A DNA stretch of 64,000 bases from Myxococcales bacterium (GCA_009692585.1 SHYX01000024.1:6304-70303); one strand, 5' to 3'. Positions 42,786 to 52,455 are shown, numbered from the stretch's first letter. The notes: generated from the letters alone by a model not told the origin. Numbers and translations are program-made.

Positions 42786-43994
42786 GTGGGGTTCCTCCTC
42801 GCCATCGCCGCGCGCAATCTCGTCCGCAACAGCGTCCGCACCGCGCTGACGGGCGCAGCCGTGCTCTTTGGGGTCGCGATCCTTATCTTCGGCTGGGGGC
42901 TCGTCGACGGGATCGACGACAACATGCTTCGGTCCGCGCGGCACACCTACGCCGGCGACATCATCCTGAGGCCCGAGGGATATCCCGATGACGGCATGCG
43001 CTATCCGCTGGCCGACGCCCGGCCGGTTCCGGCGGCGCTCCGCACCCGGTTGGACGCGGTCGGTCCGTGGACGGCGCGGACGGCCGTGCCGGCGCGGCTG
43101 GTGCTGGGCGCGGAGGGGCAACGGGTCACCATCTGGGGCTACGACGAGGCGACCGAACTCCAGGTGTTCGATCGGAAAGGCTGGGCGATTGAGGGTCGGT
43201 TTCCTGCTTCCGGGCAACTCGAGGTCGCGCTGGGACGCTCGCTGGCCCGCCTGCTCGAAGCCGAGGTGGGGGCCAGCGTGGTGCTCGAAGCCCGTACCGC
43301 CGACGGGGCGATCAACGCTCTCGCCTACACGGTCTCGGCCATCGTGAAGTCGGACAATTCCTCGATGGACGCGCTCGGCGTGTGGATGCCGCTGTCGCGG
43401 CTCGACGAGTTGGCCGTACTGCATGGCGTCGCGACGCACATCGCGGTCCTGTCGTCGATGGACCCGACCGCCGCCGCCGCCACGCTCACCGGCTTCGGGT
43501 TCACCCCGCTGATGCTCGTCGAAGAGTGCGAGGACCTCATCGCCGTGAACCGCATCCGCCGCAGGAGCCTCGGCGTCATCGTCGGGATGATCCTGCTCAT
43601 CGCGGGCGTGGGCATCGCCAACACCGTGATCATGGCCGCATTCGAGCGAATCCGGGAAATCGGGACACTTCTCGCGCTGGGTATGTCGCGACGCCATGTT
43701 TCGTTGCTCTTCCTCTTCGAGGGCGGCATCATGGGTCTGTGCGCGGGACTGCTCGGGGCGGCGCTCGGGTCGGGCGCCGTGCTCTACTTCGAGGTCCACG
43801 GCCTGGATTTGAGCGCTCAACTCAAGGACGTGGGGGCGAACTTGTCGATGGCGAGCATGATCTACACCCACTTCTCGTGGCCTTCGGTCTTCGCTGCGCT
43901 CGGATTCGGGGTCACCATCGCGGTGCTCGCGTCGGTCTGGCCTGCCCGTCTCGCGTCGAGCACGGTGCCGGCTGACGCGGTGAGGGCGGACTGA
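42786..43994 (+). CDS. FtsX/MacB-type ABC permease (first)
   Basis: This 402-residue permease has one N-terminal helix (NSVRTALTGAAVLFGVAILIFG), a large periplasmic domain and three C-terminal helices with the family's RREIGTLLALG-like motif (here RIREIGTLLALGMSRRHV). It is the usual LolC/E-like topology. It begins with a GTG directly after the ATPase stop, and its stop shares a base with the next permease's ATG (TGATG). Partner of the ATPase in a heterodimeric transporter. Confidence 0.93.
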   Translation: MGFLLAIAARNLVRNSVRTALTGAAVLFGVAILIFGWGLVDGIDDNMLRSARHTYAGDIILRPEGYPDDGMRYPLADARPVPAALRTRLDAVGPWTARTAVPARLVLGAEGQRVTIWGYDEATELQVFDRKGWAIEGRFPASGQLEVALGRSLARLLEAEVGASVVLEARTADGAINALAYTVSAIVKSDNSSMDALGVWMPLSRLDELAVLHGVATHIAVLSSMDPTAAAATLTGFGFTPLMLVEECEDLIAVNRIRRRSLGVIVGMILLIAGVGIANTVIMAAFERIREIGTLLALGMSRRHVSLLFLFEGGIMGLCAGLLGAALGSGAVLYFEVHGLDLSAQLKDVGANLSMASMIYTHFSWPSVFAALGFGVTIAVLASVWPARLASSTVPADAVRAD

Positions 43995-45229
43995 TGGACC
44001 TGCTCCTGACCATGGCCCTCCGGAACCTCGGTCGAAACCGCCGACGTACGGCGCTCACGGCGCTCACCGTCGCGCTCGGCACCGCGCTTCTGACCGTGGC
44101 TCTCTCGATGCTCAACGGCGTGCTGCTCCCGACGCTACAGAAGGCAGCAGGCCAGGCGGGCCACGTACGCGTCGTGGACGCGGAGTACGCGCGTCGTGAG
44201 CAGCTCATGCCCTTGTCCGAGAACCTGGCGGACACCGCGCCGATCGTCGCGGCGCTGGCCGCCGATCCGGATGTGCTGGCCGCGTTTCCACACATCGCGA
44301 TGGGCGTGACCGGCTGCCTCGAAAGCGAGGAGATCGGGGAGAAGTTCGCGCTCTTGCACGGGGCGCCGACCGCGTACTACACCGACGTGCTCCACCTCGA
44401 CTCCTCGCTGGCCGCCGGCACCATGCCGACGGCCGATGATCAGGTGCTCTTGGGGCGGGCGTTCGCCGAGGACATCGGCGCCGGCGTCGGCTCTACGGTC
44501 ATCCTGCTCGGTCAGACCCAGGACGGCTCGCCCGCGCCGGCGCGGCTCAAGGTCGTCGGACTCGTGGACCTGGGGAGTCGAACCCAGAACCGACAGCTGT
44601 GGGTGTCGATGGAGAAGGCGCGCTGGATGGCGGACCTGGAGGGCGGGGCCACCGAGGTGCTCGCCCAGGTGCGTGACTACCGCGCCGCTGATGTGGTCGC
44701 AGCGAGGTTGCGGAGCCAACAAGCGTTGTCGGGATACGACGTTCACGCCTGGGACGAACGGTCGCCTTTCGACCAGATCGGTGGCCTCCTCGTCACCATC
44801 AAGAGCGTGGTCGCGGGCATCATCGTGTTCATCACCGGACTCGGGGTGCTCAACACGATGCTGATGTCGGTCCTCGAACGCACCGGCGAGATCGGCGTGA
44901 TGCGCGCCTTCGGGCTGCGGCGCTTCGACACCGTCCTGCTCTTCTTCTTCGAGGCCATCGCCATCGCCGGGCTCGGCGGACTCGGCGGGGTGGCCCTGGG
45001 CGCCGCCGGCGCGACGATTTTGGGGCGCGTGGGAATCCATCTGGGCGAAGGCGCGTCCAAGATGCCAGCCACCATCCCCATCAACGAGACCATGTACCCC
45101 CAGCTCACCGCCGATGTGCTCGTGACCGGATTCCTGCTGGGACTGTTGATGGCGGTCGTCGGCGCGCTGTTACCCTCGATTCGGGCGGCACGGATCCAAC
45201 CCGTCGACGCCATGCGTCACCGTCGCTAG
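43994..45229 (+). CDS. FtsX/MacB-type ABC permease (second)
   Basis: This 411-residue permease has the same topology as the preceding protein, beginning NLGRNRRRTALTALTVALGTALL and ending with three helices containing RTGEIGVMRAFGLRRFDTVLL. The periplasmic domain differs from its neighbour, as in LolC/LolE pairs. Its ATG overlaps the previous stop. With the ATPase at 42105 it would form one transporter. It is followed after 12 bases by the lipoprotein-sorting protein. Confidence 0.93.
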   Translation: MDLLLTMALRNLGRNRRRTALTALTVALGTALLTVALSMLNGVLLPTLQKAAGQAGHVRVVDAEYARREQLMPLSENLADTAPIVAALAADPDVLAAFPHIAMGVTGCLESEEIGEKFALLHGAPTAYYTDVLHLDSSLAAGTMPTADDQVLLGRAFAEDIGAGVGSTVILLGQTQDGSPAPARLKVVGLVDLGSRTQNRQLWVSMEKARWMADLEGGATEVLAQVRDYRAADVVAARLRSQQALSGYDVHAWDERSPFDQIGGLLVTIKSVVAGIIVFITGLGVLNTMLMSVLERTGEIGVMRAFGLRRFDTVLLFFFEAIAIAGLGGLGGVALGAAGATILGRVGIHLGEGASKMPATIPINETMYPQLTADVLVTGFLLGLLMAVVGALLPSIRAARIQPVDAMRHRR

Positions 45230-45241
45230 TCAGGAGTCCAC

Positions 45242-45973
45242 GTGTACTGCCTACTCATCTCGTTTTACCTTCTATTCTCTGGATTTGCTCGCGCGGTGAC
45301 GGTTGACGAGCTCCTGGCGAAGATCGACGCCAACCTGACCTACGAGGCGCGCGAATCGTCGCTCCAGATGGTCGTCACCAAGAGCGGTCGCACCAAGACC
45401 TATCGGATGCACAGCTTCGGACGGGGCCAGGAGGAAATGGCCATGGAGTACCTGGAGCCGGCGCGTGACAAAGGCACCAAGATGCTCAAGAAGACCGACG
45501 ATCTCTGGATGTTCTTACCCAGCGTCGAGAAGGCGCAGAAGATCTCGGGTCATATGCTGCGTCAGGGATTGATGGGCTCGGACATGTCCTACGAGGACCT
45601 GATGGAGTCCTCGCGCTGGCAGACCATGTACACCGGAACCATCGCCGCTGAACAGGTGATTGAAGGCCGGAAGTGCTGGAAGGTGGAGCTCAAGGCCAAG
45701 GATGGCACGGTGTCCTACCCCAAGCGCATCATCTGGGTCGATCAGGCCAACTTCATTCCGCTGCGGCAGGAGTTGTACGCCCGGTCCGGAATGCTCCTCA
45801 AGAGCTGGACGATGGGCGACGTGCGCAGCATCGAGGGTCGGGAGTTCCCCATGAAGATGGTGGTCGAGGACCAACTCCAGAAAGGCAGCGTGACCGAGAT
45901 CACCTTCGAGAAGGTGACCTTCAAGGTGGCGCTGGCCGACGAAGTCTTTTCGCTGCGGTGGCTGGAACGCTGA
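45242..45973 (+). CDS. Outer-membrane lipoprotein-sorting protein (LolA-like fold)
   Basis: This 243-residue secreted protein has a signal peptide (LLISFYLLFSGFARA) and the unclosed-barrel LolA/DUF family pattern: TVDELLAKIDANLTYEARESSLQMVV, then YLEPARDKGTKMLKKTDDLWMFLP and DQANFIPLRQELYARSG. This family (outer membrane lipoprotein-sorting protein, PF17131-like) accompanies ABC or RND exporters. The GTG start is supported by AGGAG seven bases upstream. It completes the operon of barrel, ATPase and two permeases, and probably ferries the cargo across the periplasm. Confidence 0.9.
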   Translation: MYCLLISFYLLFSGFARAVTVDELLAKIDANLTYEARESSLQMVVTKSGRTKTYRMHSFGRGQEEMAMEYLEPARDKGTKMLKKTDDLWMFLPSVEKAQKISGHMLRQGLMGSDMSYEDLMESSRWQTMYTGTIAAEQVIEGRKCWKVELKAKDGTVSYPKRIIWVDQANFIPLRQELYARSGMLLKSWTMGDVRSIEGREFPMKMVVEDQLQKGSVTEITFEKVTFKVALADEVFSLRWLER

Positions 45974-46023
45974 GGTCGGCGCGGCAATCCGATCCGGACC
46001 GCGGGATTGGCCGTAGCGTCTGA

Positions 46024-46608
46024 ATGGTCGCGCAGTTGGCGCAATTTCCCGCTACCGGGTACGGGCGAGACGTGGTGGTCGCGCCCGAGGACGGTGAACT
46101 GGTCGCGTCGATGGCGTTGGGGGACAGGCGCGCGTTGGGGGAGCTGTATGGCCGCTACGCGCCCCTGTGTCTTGCCGTGGGCCGGCGCATCCTGGGCGAC
46201 CAGGCGGAGTCCGAGGAGGTGATGCACGAGGTGTTCGTCGAGGCCTTCCGGGCCGCGTCGACCTACCGGAGTGAGCGCGGATCGGTGTGTACCTGGCTCA
46301 CGGTGCGGATGCGCAGTCGTTGCCTGGACCGCGCGAAGTCCGCGGGTCGCGCTCGCCGAGTGGGGCTCGACGATGTGGCGCCAGCGCGGCTGGTGACCAC
46401 CCCGGCCCGGGCAACGGGCGACGAACGACGGATCGCGGAGTTGCTGGTGGCCCTGCCGCCCGAACAGCGGCTGGTGATCGAACTCGCGTACTTCGACGGG
46501 CTCTCGAGCTCCGAGATCGCCGAGCGCGTCGGGGTGGCGCTCGGCACTGTGAAGTCGCGCACCGCGGCGGCGCTGGCCAAGCTGCGCGCCGCGATGGGGG
46601 CCGGATGA
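46024..46608 (+). CDS. ECF sigma factor
   Basis: This 194-residue protein has sigma-2 (LGELYGRYAPLCLAVGRRILGDQAESEEVMHEVFVEAF, split into helices around residues 36-75) and sigma-4 helices (LPPEQRLVIELAYFDG ... IAERVGVALGTVKSRTAAAL). There is no sigma-1 or sigma-3, hence extracytoplasmic-function type. Its stop overlaps the start of the next gene (ATGA), a cupin-domain protein likely to be its anti-sigma factor. The short N-terminal tail before sigma-2 is unremarkable. Targets unknown. Confidence 0.95.
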   Translation: MVAQLAQFPATGYGRDVVVAPEDGELVASMALGDRRALGELYGRYAPLCLAVGRRILGDQAESEEVMHEVFVEAFRAASTYRSERGSVCTWLTVRMRSRCLDRAKSAGRARRVGLDDVAPARLVTTPARATGDERRIAELLVALPPEQRLVIELAYFDGLSSSEIAERVGVALGTVKSRTAAALAKLRAAMGAG

Positions 46609-47162
46609 GCCGGCGCTTCGACGAACTGTCGGAGGCGGAGGACGATGCGCTCGCCTATGCGCTCGCCGCGACACTTCCGGTGGTCAGGCCGTCGCCAGGG
46701 GGTCGTGCCCGCCTGCTCGTGGCGGTCGCCAATCCATGGGTGCGCCTCCTCGCCCGGTTCGCCGCGCTGGTGGACGTCCCCCCGGACGTGGCCGAGCGCA
46801 TGCTGGACCGTGCCCAGGCCGGCGCCGACTGGGTTCCGGGGCCCCTGGCCGGCGTCAGTGTCGTACACCTCGCCGGTGGTCCGGCCACGGCCGGCGCGGA
46901 CGTCGGACTGGTCCGGATGGCCGCTGGGGACGTGTTCCCGGCGCACGCCCATCTTGGCGTCGAGTCGATCGTCCTCTTGTCCGGCAGCTACGCGGACAGC
47001 GCGGGCTACGTGCTGTACGCGGGCGACGCCGAGTCGCGACAGGTGGGCCAGCCCCATTCGCTCACGGCGGGCGCCGACGGCGTGGTCTTTGCGGTGGTGC
47101 TGCGGGAGGGCATCGCGGTGGACGATCCGGCGGGCGGACCGCCCGTGCTGGTCCGCGGTTAG
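46605..47162 (+). CDS. ChrR-like cupin anti-sigma factor without zinc-binding N-terminus
   Basis: This 185-residue protein is translationally coupled to the ECF sigma gene. Its C-terminal half is a cupin (AAGDVFPAHAHLGVESIVLLSG ... VGQPHSLTAGADG) of the ChrR family, whose members sense singlet oxygen or peroxide. The N-terminal anti-sigma helices are present, but the HxxxCxxC zinc ligands of the classic domain are absent, so it resembles zinc-independent anti-sigma proteins. It is expected to bind and restrain the upstream sigma factor in the cytoplasm. Confidence 0.85.
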   Translation: MSRRFDELSEAEDDALAYALAATLPVVRPSPGGRARLLVAVANPWVRLLARFAALVDVPPDVAERMLDRAQAGADWVPGPLAGVSVVHLAGGPATAGADVGLVRMAAGDVFPAHAHLGVESIVLLSGSYADSAGYVLYAGDAESRQVGQPHSLTAGADGVVFAVVLREGIAVDDPAGGPPVLVRG

Positions 47163-48028
47163 CGTCGGCTCGCGCCCGGTGGCAAGGTGCTGGGGCAGAC
47201 GTGGACGAACCCCCCATCCGCCGCGCTGTGCTCGACACGAAAGCTGAACGTCTCCTCTTTGGCGGGCTCCACGACCTTGCCGAAGGCCGCATCGCCTTTG
47301 GGCCAGTTCCATCGTTCGTCCAGCCGAAGGCTGGCGCCTTCGCCGGACAGCGTCGTTCGCAGGCGAGCATCCCGGCTGTCGATCGCGGGCGCGTGGACCC
47401 GGACGTCATCGAGGCGCAGGAGCGTCGGCGACGCGGGCGCTCGCATCGGCCGGACGTAGGGACAGTCGGGCGGCGGCGGAGCGCTGCCCGCCACCGGGGG
47501 CGCCACGAACAACGTTGCCTTGCCGATGACGGCCGTCGTCGTTCCAAGATCTGCGTAGCGCCCTGAGAGCTCGACGGTGCCTGGTATCCGGGCCGACGAG
47601 GCCAACCGTGGCTGGGTCCACCATCGCCGCCCCAGGCCGTCCACCCCGCTCACCTGCACCGACCAGCCGGGCGACCCATCAGCGTTTTGGGTCGCGACCC
47701 ATTGGCGGCTTCCGGCGAGCAGTTCACCGCGCCCGTCCTGCCGCGCTTCGCACGACACCAGGAGAACGCCAGCGCCGCCCGCGGGCGAAGTACGCGTGTT
47801 GACCGTGACGACCTCGCGCGGCCGCTCCTTGTCCCACGCCCCCTCCAGGACCCAGCTTGTTCGGCCCGCCGCCAGCCCGTCGAGCGGGGGCGCGGCCAGG
47901 TCGCAGTAGGGCAGCACCGGGGGCGGGGGTGCTTCGTGGGACAACATCACCTGCGCTTTGGGTCCGTCCGTTTCCGGGGCGGCCGGCGCCCACTCGGCGC
48001 AAGCCAGGACCAGCACTCCAGTCAGCAC
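47159..48028 (-). CDS. Lipoprotein, unknown
   Basis: This protein of about 289 residues starts at a GTG overlapping the 3' end of the giant lipoprotein gene. A short hydrophobic signal with lipobox VLVLAC begins it. The rest is Pro- and Arg-rich with several beta stretches (TSWVLEGAWDKERPREVVTVN, TATLFVAPPVAG-like segments) and two Cys. No family recognised. Its stop codon overlaps that of the convergent anti-sigma gene by four bases. The start is uncertain because the upstream in-frame codons are antisense to repeats in the giant gene. Confidence 0.65.
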   Translation of the reverse strand: MLTGVLVLACAEWAPAAPETDGPKAQVMLSHEAPPPPVLPYCDLAAPPLDGLAAGRTSWVLEGAWDKERPREVVTVNTRTSPAGGAGVLLVSCEARQDGRGELLAGSRQWVATQNADGSPGWSVQVSGVDGLGRRWWTQPRLASSARIPGTVELSGRYADLGTTTAVIGKATLFVAPPVAGSAPPPPDCPYVRPMRAPASPTLLRLDDVRVHAPAIDSRDARLRTTLSGEGASLRLDERWNWPKGDAAFGKVVEPAKEETFSFRVEHSAADGGFVHVCPSTLPPGASRR

Positions 48029-51000
48029 CGCGAGCGGCGCCGCTTCACCGTGACCAACGCGCCCAGAAACACCGCCCCCACCCCGGCACTCCCCGGTGCC
48101 GCGGAGCAGCCGCCGAAGACGCCGCCCGTGCGTGGACCGCTGTCGGTGTCCTGGCCGCCGGTGTCCTGGCCGTCGGTGTCCTGGCCGTCGGTGTCGTCGA
48201 GGCCGGTCGCGTCGGCCCCCGAGCAGTCCTGATCGATCCCGTCGTCCGGCACGTCCGTCGCCGCGGGGCTGATCCCCGCCCGCGCGTCGTCGCAGTCGTC
48301 GTCGTTGGCGACGGTGCCGATGGTGTCTCCGCACTCGAAGATCGGTGCGTTGCGGTCGCCGTAGCCGTCGCCGTCGGAGTCCCACCATCGCAGGTCTGCA
48401 TCGACGGGGTCGTCGTCGATGACGCCGGAGCAGTCGTCGTCGATGTCGTTGCAGACCTCGTCCTCGCTGGGGTTGACGTTGGCCAGGCTGTCGTCGCACT
48501 CCTCGCAGGCCGCGAACCCGTCCCCGTCGGCGTCGGTTCCGCCCGCGCTCCCGTCGCAGTTGTAGTCGGTGGCGTCGGTGCAGTCCGGCTCGCTGGCGCC
48601 AGGGTGGATGTCCCCTCGCTGATCGTCGCAGTCGCCGAGCGCGGCGGTGGCATCGGCCTCACCCGCGTCGTCGCAGTCGGCGTCCGCGCTCGTCGACACG
48701 GTTGCGTCGTCGCGCCAGCCGTCGTCGTCGGCATCGGCGTAGCAGGTCTCGCTGCCGTCGCAGTCCTGGTCGACACCGTCCGACGGCAGCTCGGTGGCCC
48801 CCGGGCAGACGCTGGCATCGGCGTCGTCGCAGTCCCCGATCGGTGCGCTGCCCATGGCCTCCCCCGGGTCGGTGCACAGCGCATCGGCGCTCTCCACCGT
48901 GGCGGTGTCATCGGGGCGAACCCCATCCGCATCGGCATCCGCGAAGCAGGTCTCGGCGCCATCGCAGTTCGCATCGACGCTGTCGCCCACGGTTTCGGTG
49001 GCGTCGGGATTGACACCGGCGTCGCCGTCGTCACACTCTTCGCACGCCGCCCACCCGTCGTCGTCGTCGTCGTCGTACCCGGTGCTCCCATCGCAGTTGT
49101 AATCGCCAGGGTCGGTGCAGTCCGCCTCGGTGGCGCCGGGGTTGTAGGCGGTGTCGCCGTCGTCGCAGTCCCCGTCAGGCGCGCCCGCCAGCGCTTCGCC
49201 CGCGTCGGTACAGTCGGTGTCGACGCTTTGCACCTCCGAGAAGCTGTCGGGACGGTACCCGTCGCTGTCGGCATCTTCGTAGCAGTATTCCTGCCCGTCG
49301 CAGTCCTGGTCGATCTCGTCGCCGGTCACCTCCAACTCGCCCGGATGGACGCTCGCGTCGGCGTCGTCGCAGTCGCCGTCGTCCGAATCGGCCTCGCCGG
49401 GTCCGGCGCAGTCGGCGTCGGCGCTCAGCACGGTGTCGCCGCTGCCATGGCTGTCGCCGTCGGCGTCGGCGTAGCAACTCTCGAAGCCGTCGCAATTCTG
49501 GTCGACCAGATCCGCGATCACCTCGGTGGCGCCGGGGTACACGTCGGCATCGGTATCGTCGCAGTCGCTGTCGGCGCTGTCCTCCGCCTCGCCGAGGTCG
49601 GCGCAGTCGAGGTCGGCGGAGGCAGTGGTGGTGGTACCGCGGGCGCCGTCCGCGTCGGCATCCACCCAGCAGACGTCGCCGCCGTCGCAGTCCTGATCGA
49701 TGCCATCGGCGATCGTGTCCCGCGCGGTCGGATTCACGGCGGCATCGCTGTCGTCGCAATCACCGCCGGTGCCGGAGTAGCCGGAGGGCGCGGAGCAGGC
49801 GGCGAGCAAGAGGGTGTCGTCCCCGTAGCCGTCGCCGTCGGCGTCTTTGGTCCAGTCGCTGGTGCCGGTGATCCGCGGGTCGTCGTCGTCGGTCACACCG
49901 TTGCAGTTGACGTCGGGATCGCCGCAGACCTCGGTGGCGCCTGGGTTCTCGTCGGCATCGACGTCGTCGCAGTCGGTGCCGTCCGCCACGAAGCCGGCCT
50001 GCACAAAACACATGAGCGTCGAGGTGCTCGCGTCACCGTAGCTGTCGCCGTCGACGTCCTTGTAGAACGCCACCGCCCCGGTGGCGGTCTCCTCGTTGTT
50101 GTCTCCGTCGCAGTCCTCGTCGATCTGCCCCACGTCGCAGGTCTCGGCGGCGGCCGGATTGACGCCGGCGTCGCTGTCGTCACAGTCGTCGGCGTCGTCC
50201 GCTTCGCCCGCGTCGGCGCAGGACAGATTGATGCTGCGCACACTGGCGTCGTCGCCGTAAGAGTCGCCGTCGGTGTCGACGTGGCAGGTGTCGCCGCCGT
50301 TGCAGTCCTGGTCGATTCCGTCGGCGACCACCTCGGGGGCGCCGTCGTAGATGGTCGCGTCGGTGTCGAGACAATCGGTTGCCGGGGCGGTGAGGCCGGC
50401 TTCGCCGGCGTCGCTGCAGTCGCTGTCGGTGCTCGCGACCGTGGTGCCGGCCGTCGAGCGCTGCCCGTCGTTGTCGGCATCGGCGTAGCAGGTCTCGGCT
50501 CCGTCGCAGTCCTGGTCGATGCCGTCGAACGAAATCTCGGTGGCCGCCGGGTTGATGCTGGCGTCGGTGTCGTCGCAGTCACCCGCGCTGGTGCTATACC
50601 CGTCACCATCGAAGTCGTCGCCATAGCCATGGTACACGTGGGCCTGTCCGAAGCCGGTGCTGTCGGCGTAGTCGCCGACGACGAGGTCGGAGTCACCATC
50701 GCCATCGACGTCCGCCGCGGCGACGTCGTTCCCAAACACCCCGCCCGCTTCGGCGAGCGTCGAGTCCGGACTCGCGGAGAGGCCCGTGGCGCTGCCGGGG
50801 TACACGAACGCGGATGCGCTCCCGTAGGCGCCAGCGGCGACATCGCCGTAGCCGTCGCCGTTGTAGTCGCCCACGGCGAGCGCGGCGCCGAAGTAGCTGG
50901 CGGTGCTGTCCGAAACGGACGTCGTGGCGGTGGTGCCGAGCCCGCTCGGGCTGCCCTCGAACACGTAGGCCGAGCCACCGGAGGCCACCCTGGTTCCCAG

Positions 51001-52455
51001 GACGACGTCGTCGTACCCGTCTCCGTCGATGTCGCTCCCCCCAGCGACGTCGGTGCCGAGCCGTTGGGTGCCGGTGCCGGTGACCGCGGTCACGTCGGAC
51101 GAACTGAGACCCGACGCGGAGCCGTAGTAGACCGCGCCTCGCCCCGCCGAGGAGCCGGAGCCGGGCGCGCCGACGACCACGTCGCCGTACCCGTCACCAT
51201 CGACGTCACCGGCGGTGCTGATCGCCTGGCCGAACTCGGCGAGGCTCGCGGGGCCGTCGATGGAGAGGCTCGCCGTGGACGAGATGCCGGCAGCGCCTCC
51301 AGCGTACACGGAGACGCGTCCGCGGTAGCTGGAATAGGCGGGGGCACCGACCAGCACGTCGTCGTACGCGTCGCCGTCGATGCTGGGAACCAGCGCGAGC
51401 CCGTAGCCGAAACGCACCGCGCTGCTCGAGGTGATGGTCGTCGAAGCGGTCGTGGAGACGCCGCTGGCGCTCCCGTGGAAAACCTGTACCAGGCCGGTGT
51501 TGTAGGTGCATGCGATCACCACGTCGTCGTACCCGTCGTCGTTGACGTCGCCGCCCCCGGCGACGTTGCCGCCGCAGAAGTAGGCGAGCGAGCTGGACAG
51601 CGTGGTGGTCGCGGTGCTGGACAGGCCAGACGCCGAACCGTGGTAGACGTAGGCCCGACCGCGTCGGGTGCTGGCGCCGTACGCGCCGACGACGACATCC
51701 TCGAACCCGTCGGCGTTGACGTCCCCCGCGCCCGCGACCGCATACCCGAAGTAGCTGATGGCCGAGGGGCCGGTCAGGGTCGTGGCGGCGGTGGTCAGGA
51801 CCGGGTCGACCTCGACGGGGTAGGCCGCGCCGCGATCGTCCACCTCTACGACGACGCTTCCATCGAGCTCGCGGAAACGCGTCGGCAGCTCGAGACCGTT
51901 GGCATCCCACGCGTACAGCCCCGCGTAGCGCCACTCGCCGCCGCCGTCGTCCAGCAACGCGACCGTGTCGGGGGCCACGTCGAGGACCACGGCATCGGTA
52001 CGCAGCGCGAACTGCAGCCTGCCGTCCCCCGCCGGTCGTTCGTGCACCAACCACCCGTGCTCGAGGCCCTCCGGCACCCCCGCGAACCACTCCGTCAGCC
52101 CGGCGCGGGCGTACTCCACCCGATGACTCGCTTGCCCGTCCGGCGCGCGGAGTCCGGGAACGGCGTCGCCGGGGCTGGGCTCGACGGGTTCAAAACCCAC
52201 GAGTTCCGATCCACGGCCCATTGCGCCCACCGACAGCACGAGCCCGCCGTCGGCGCTCCGCGCGCTCGCGCCGGTATGTGTGAACCGCACCGTCGTGCCC
52301 TGGGCGGGAAAGTGGGCGGAGTAGCTTCCGAGATCGATGGCATTGTCCGCCACGAGCAGGCGGCGCTCAAGGGCGCCGCTCCACCCGGCCGCCGGCTCCG
52401 GGTTGGACGGGGGCGCACAGGCGGCAAGCAGGAGCAACCACGAAGAGGCACGCAT
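48022..52455 (-). CDS. Giant surface lipoprotein: FG-GAP propeller, Asp repeats, MYXO-CTERM
   Basis: This 1477-residue protein has a type II signal (LLLLAAC, Cys13). After an N-terminal domain (to about residue 220) come seven FG-GAP blades, each with a Ca2+ loop (VNADGFEDVVVG, VNDDGYDDVVIA and so on). Seven is the number needed for a closed integrin-like beta-propeller. From about residue 640 come about 13 MopE-type Asp repeats (each with DCDD ... QDCDG), then a Thr/Asp/Gln linker (DTDGQDTDGQDT). The C-terminus is FGGCSAAPGSAG, a hydrophobic helix, then KRRRSRC, matching a MYXO-CTERM sorting signal. It is expected at the cell surface, rich in Ca2+. Having both a lipobox and a MYXO-CTERM is unusual. 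Confidence 0.9.
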   Translation of the reverse strand: MRASSWLLLLAACAPPSNPEPAAGWSGALERRLLVADNAIDLGSYSAHFPAQGTTVRFTHTGASARSADGGLVLSVGAMGRGSELVGFEPVEPSPGDAVPGLRAPDGQASHRVEYARAGLTEWFAGVPEGLEHGWLVHERPAGDGRLQFALRTDAVVLDVAPDTVALLDDGGGEWRYAGLYAWDANGLELPTRFRELDGSVVVEVDDRGAAYPVEVDPVLTTAATTLTGPSAISYFGYAVAGAGDVNADGFEDVVVGAYGASTRRGRAYVYHGSASGLSSTATTTLSSSLAYFCGGNVAGGGDVNDDGYDDVVIACTYNTGLVQVFHGSASGVSTTASTTITSSSAVRFGYGLALVPSIDGDAYDDVLVGAPAYSSYRGRVSVYAGGAAGISSTASLSIDGPASLAEFGQAISTAGDVDGDGYGDVVVGAPGSGSSAGRGAVYYGSASGLSSSDVTAVTGTGTQRLGTDVAGGSDIDGDGYDDVVLGTRVASGGSAYVFEGSPSGLGTTATTSVSDSTASYFGAALAVGDYNGDGYGDVAAGAYGSASAFVYPGSATGLSASPDSTLAEAGGVFGNDVAAADVDGDGDSDLVVGDYADSTGFGQAHVYHGYGDDFDGDGYSTSAGDCDDTDASINPAATEISFDGIDQDCDGAETCYADADNDGQRSTAGTTVASTDSDCSDAGEAGLTAPATDCLDTDATIYDGAPEVVADGIDQDCNGGDTCHVDTDGDSYGDDASVRSINLSCADAGEADDADDCDDSDAGVNPAAAETCDVGQIDEDCDGDNNEETATGAVAFYKDVDGDSYGDASTSTLMCFVQAGFVADGTDCDDVDADENPGATEVCGDPDVNCNGVTDDDDPRITGTSDWTKDADGDGYGDDTLLLAACSAPSGYSGTGGDCDDSDAAVNPTARDTIADGIDQDCDGGDVCWVDADADGARGTTTTASADLDCADLGEAEDSADSDCDDTDADVYPGATEVIADLVDQNCDGFESCYADADGDSHGSGDTVLSADADCAGPGEADSDDGDCDDADASVHPGELEVTGDEIDQDCDGQEYCYEDADSDGYRPDSFSEVQSVDTDCTDAGEALAGAPDGDCDDGDTAYNPGATEADCTDPGDYNCDGSTGYDDDDDDGWAACEECDDGDAGVNPDATETVGDSVDANCDGAETCFADADADGVRPDDTATVESADALCTDPGEAMGSAPIGDCDDADASVCPGATELPSDGVDQDCDGSETCYADADDDGWRDDATVSTSADADCDDAGEADATAALGDCDDQRGDIHPGASEPDCTDATDYNCDGSAGGTDADGDGFAACEECDDSLANVNPSEDEVCNDIDDDCSGVIDDDPVDADLRWWDSDGDGYGDRNAPIFECGDTIGTVANDDDCDDARAGISPAATDVPDDGIDQDCSGADATGLDDTDGQDTDGQDTGGQDTDSGPRTGGVFGGCSAAPGSAGVGAVFLGALVTVKRRRSRC

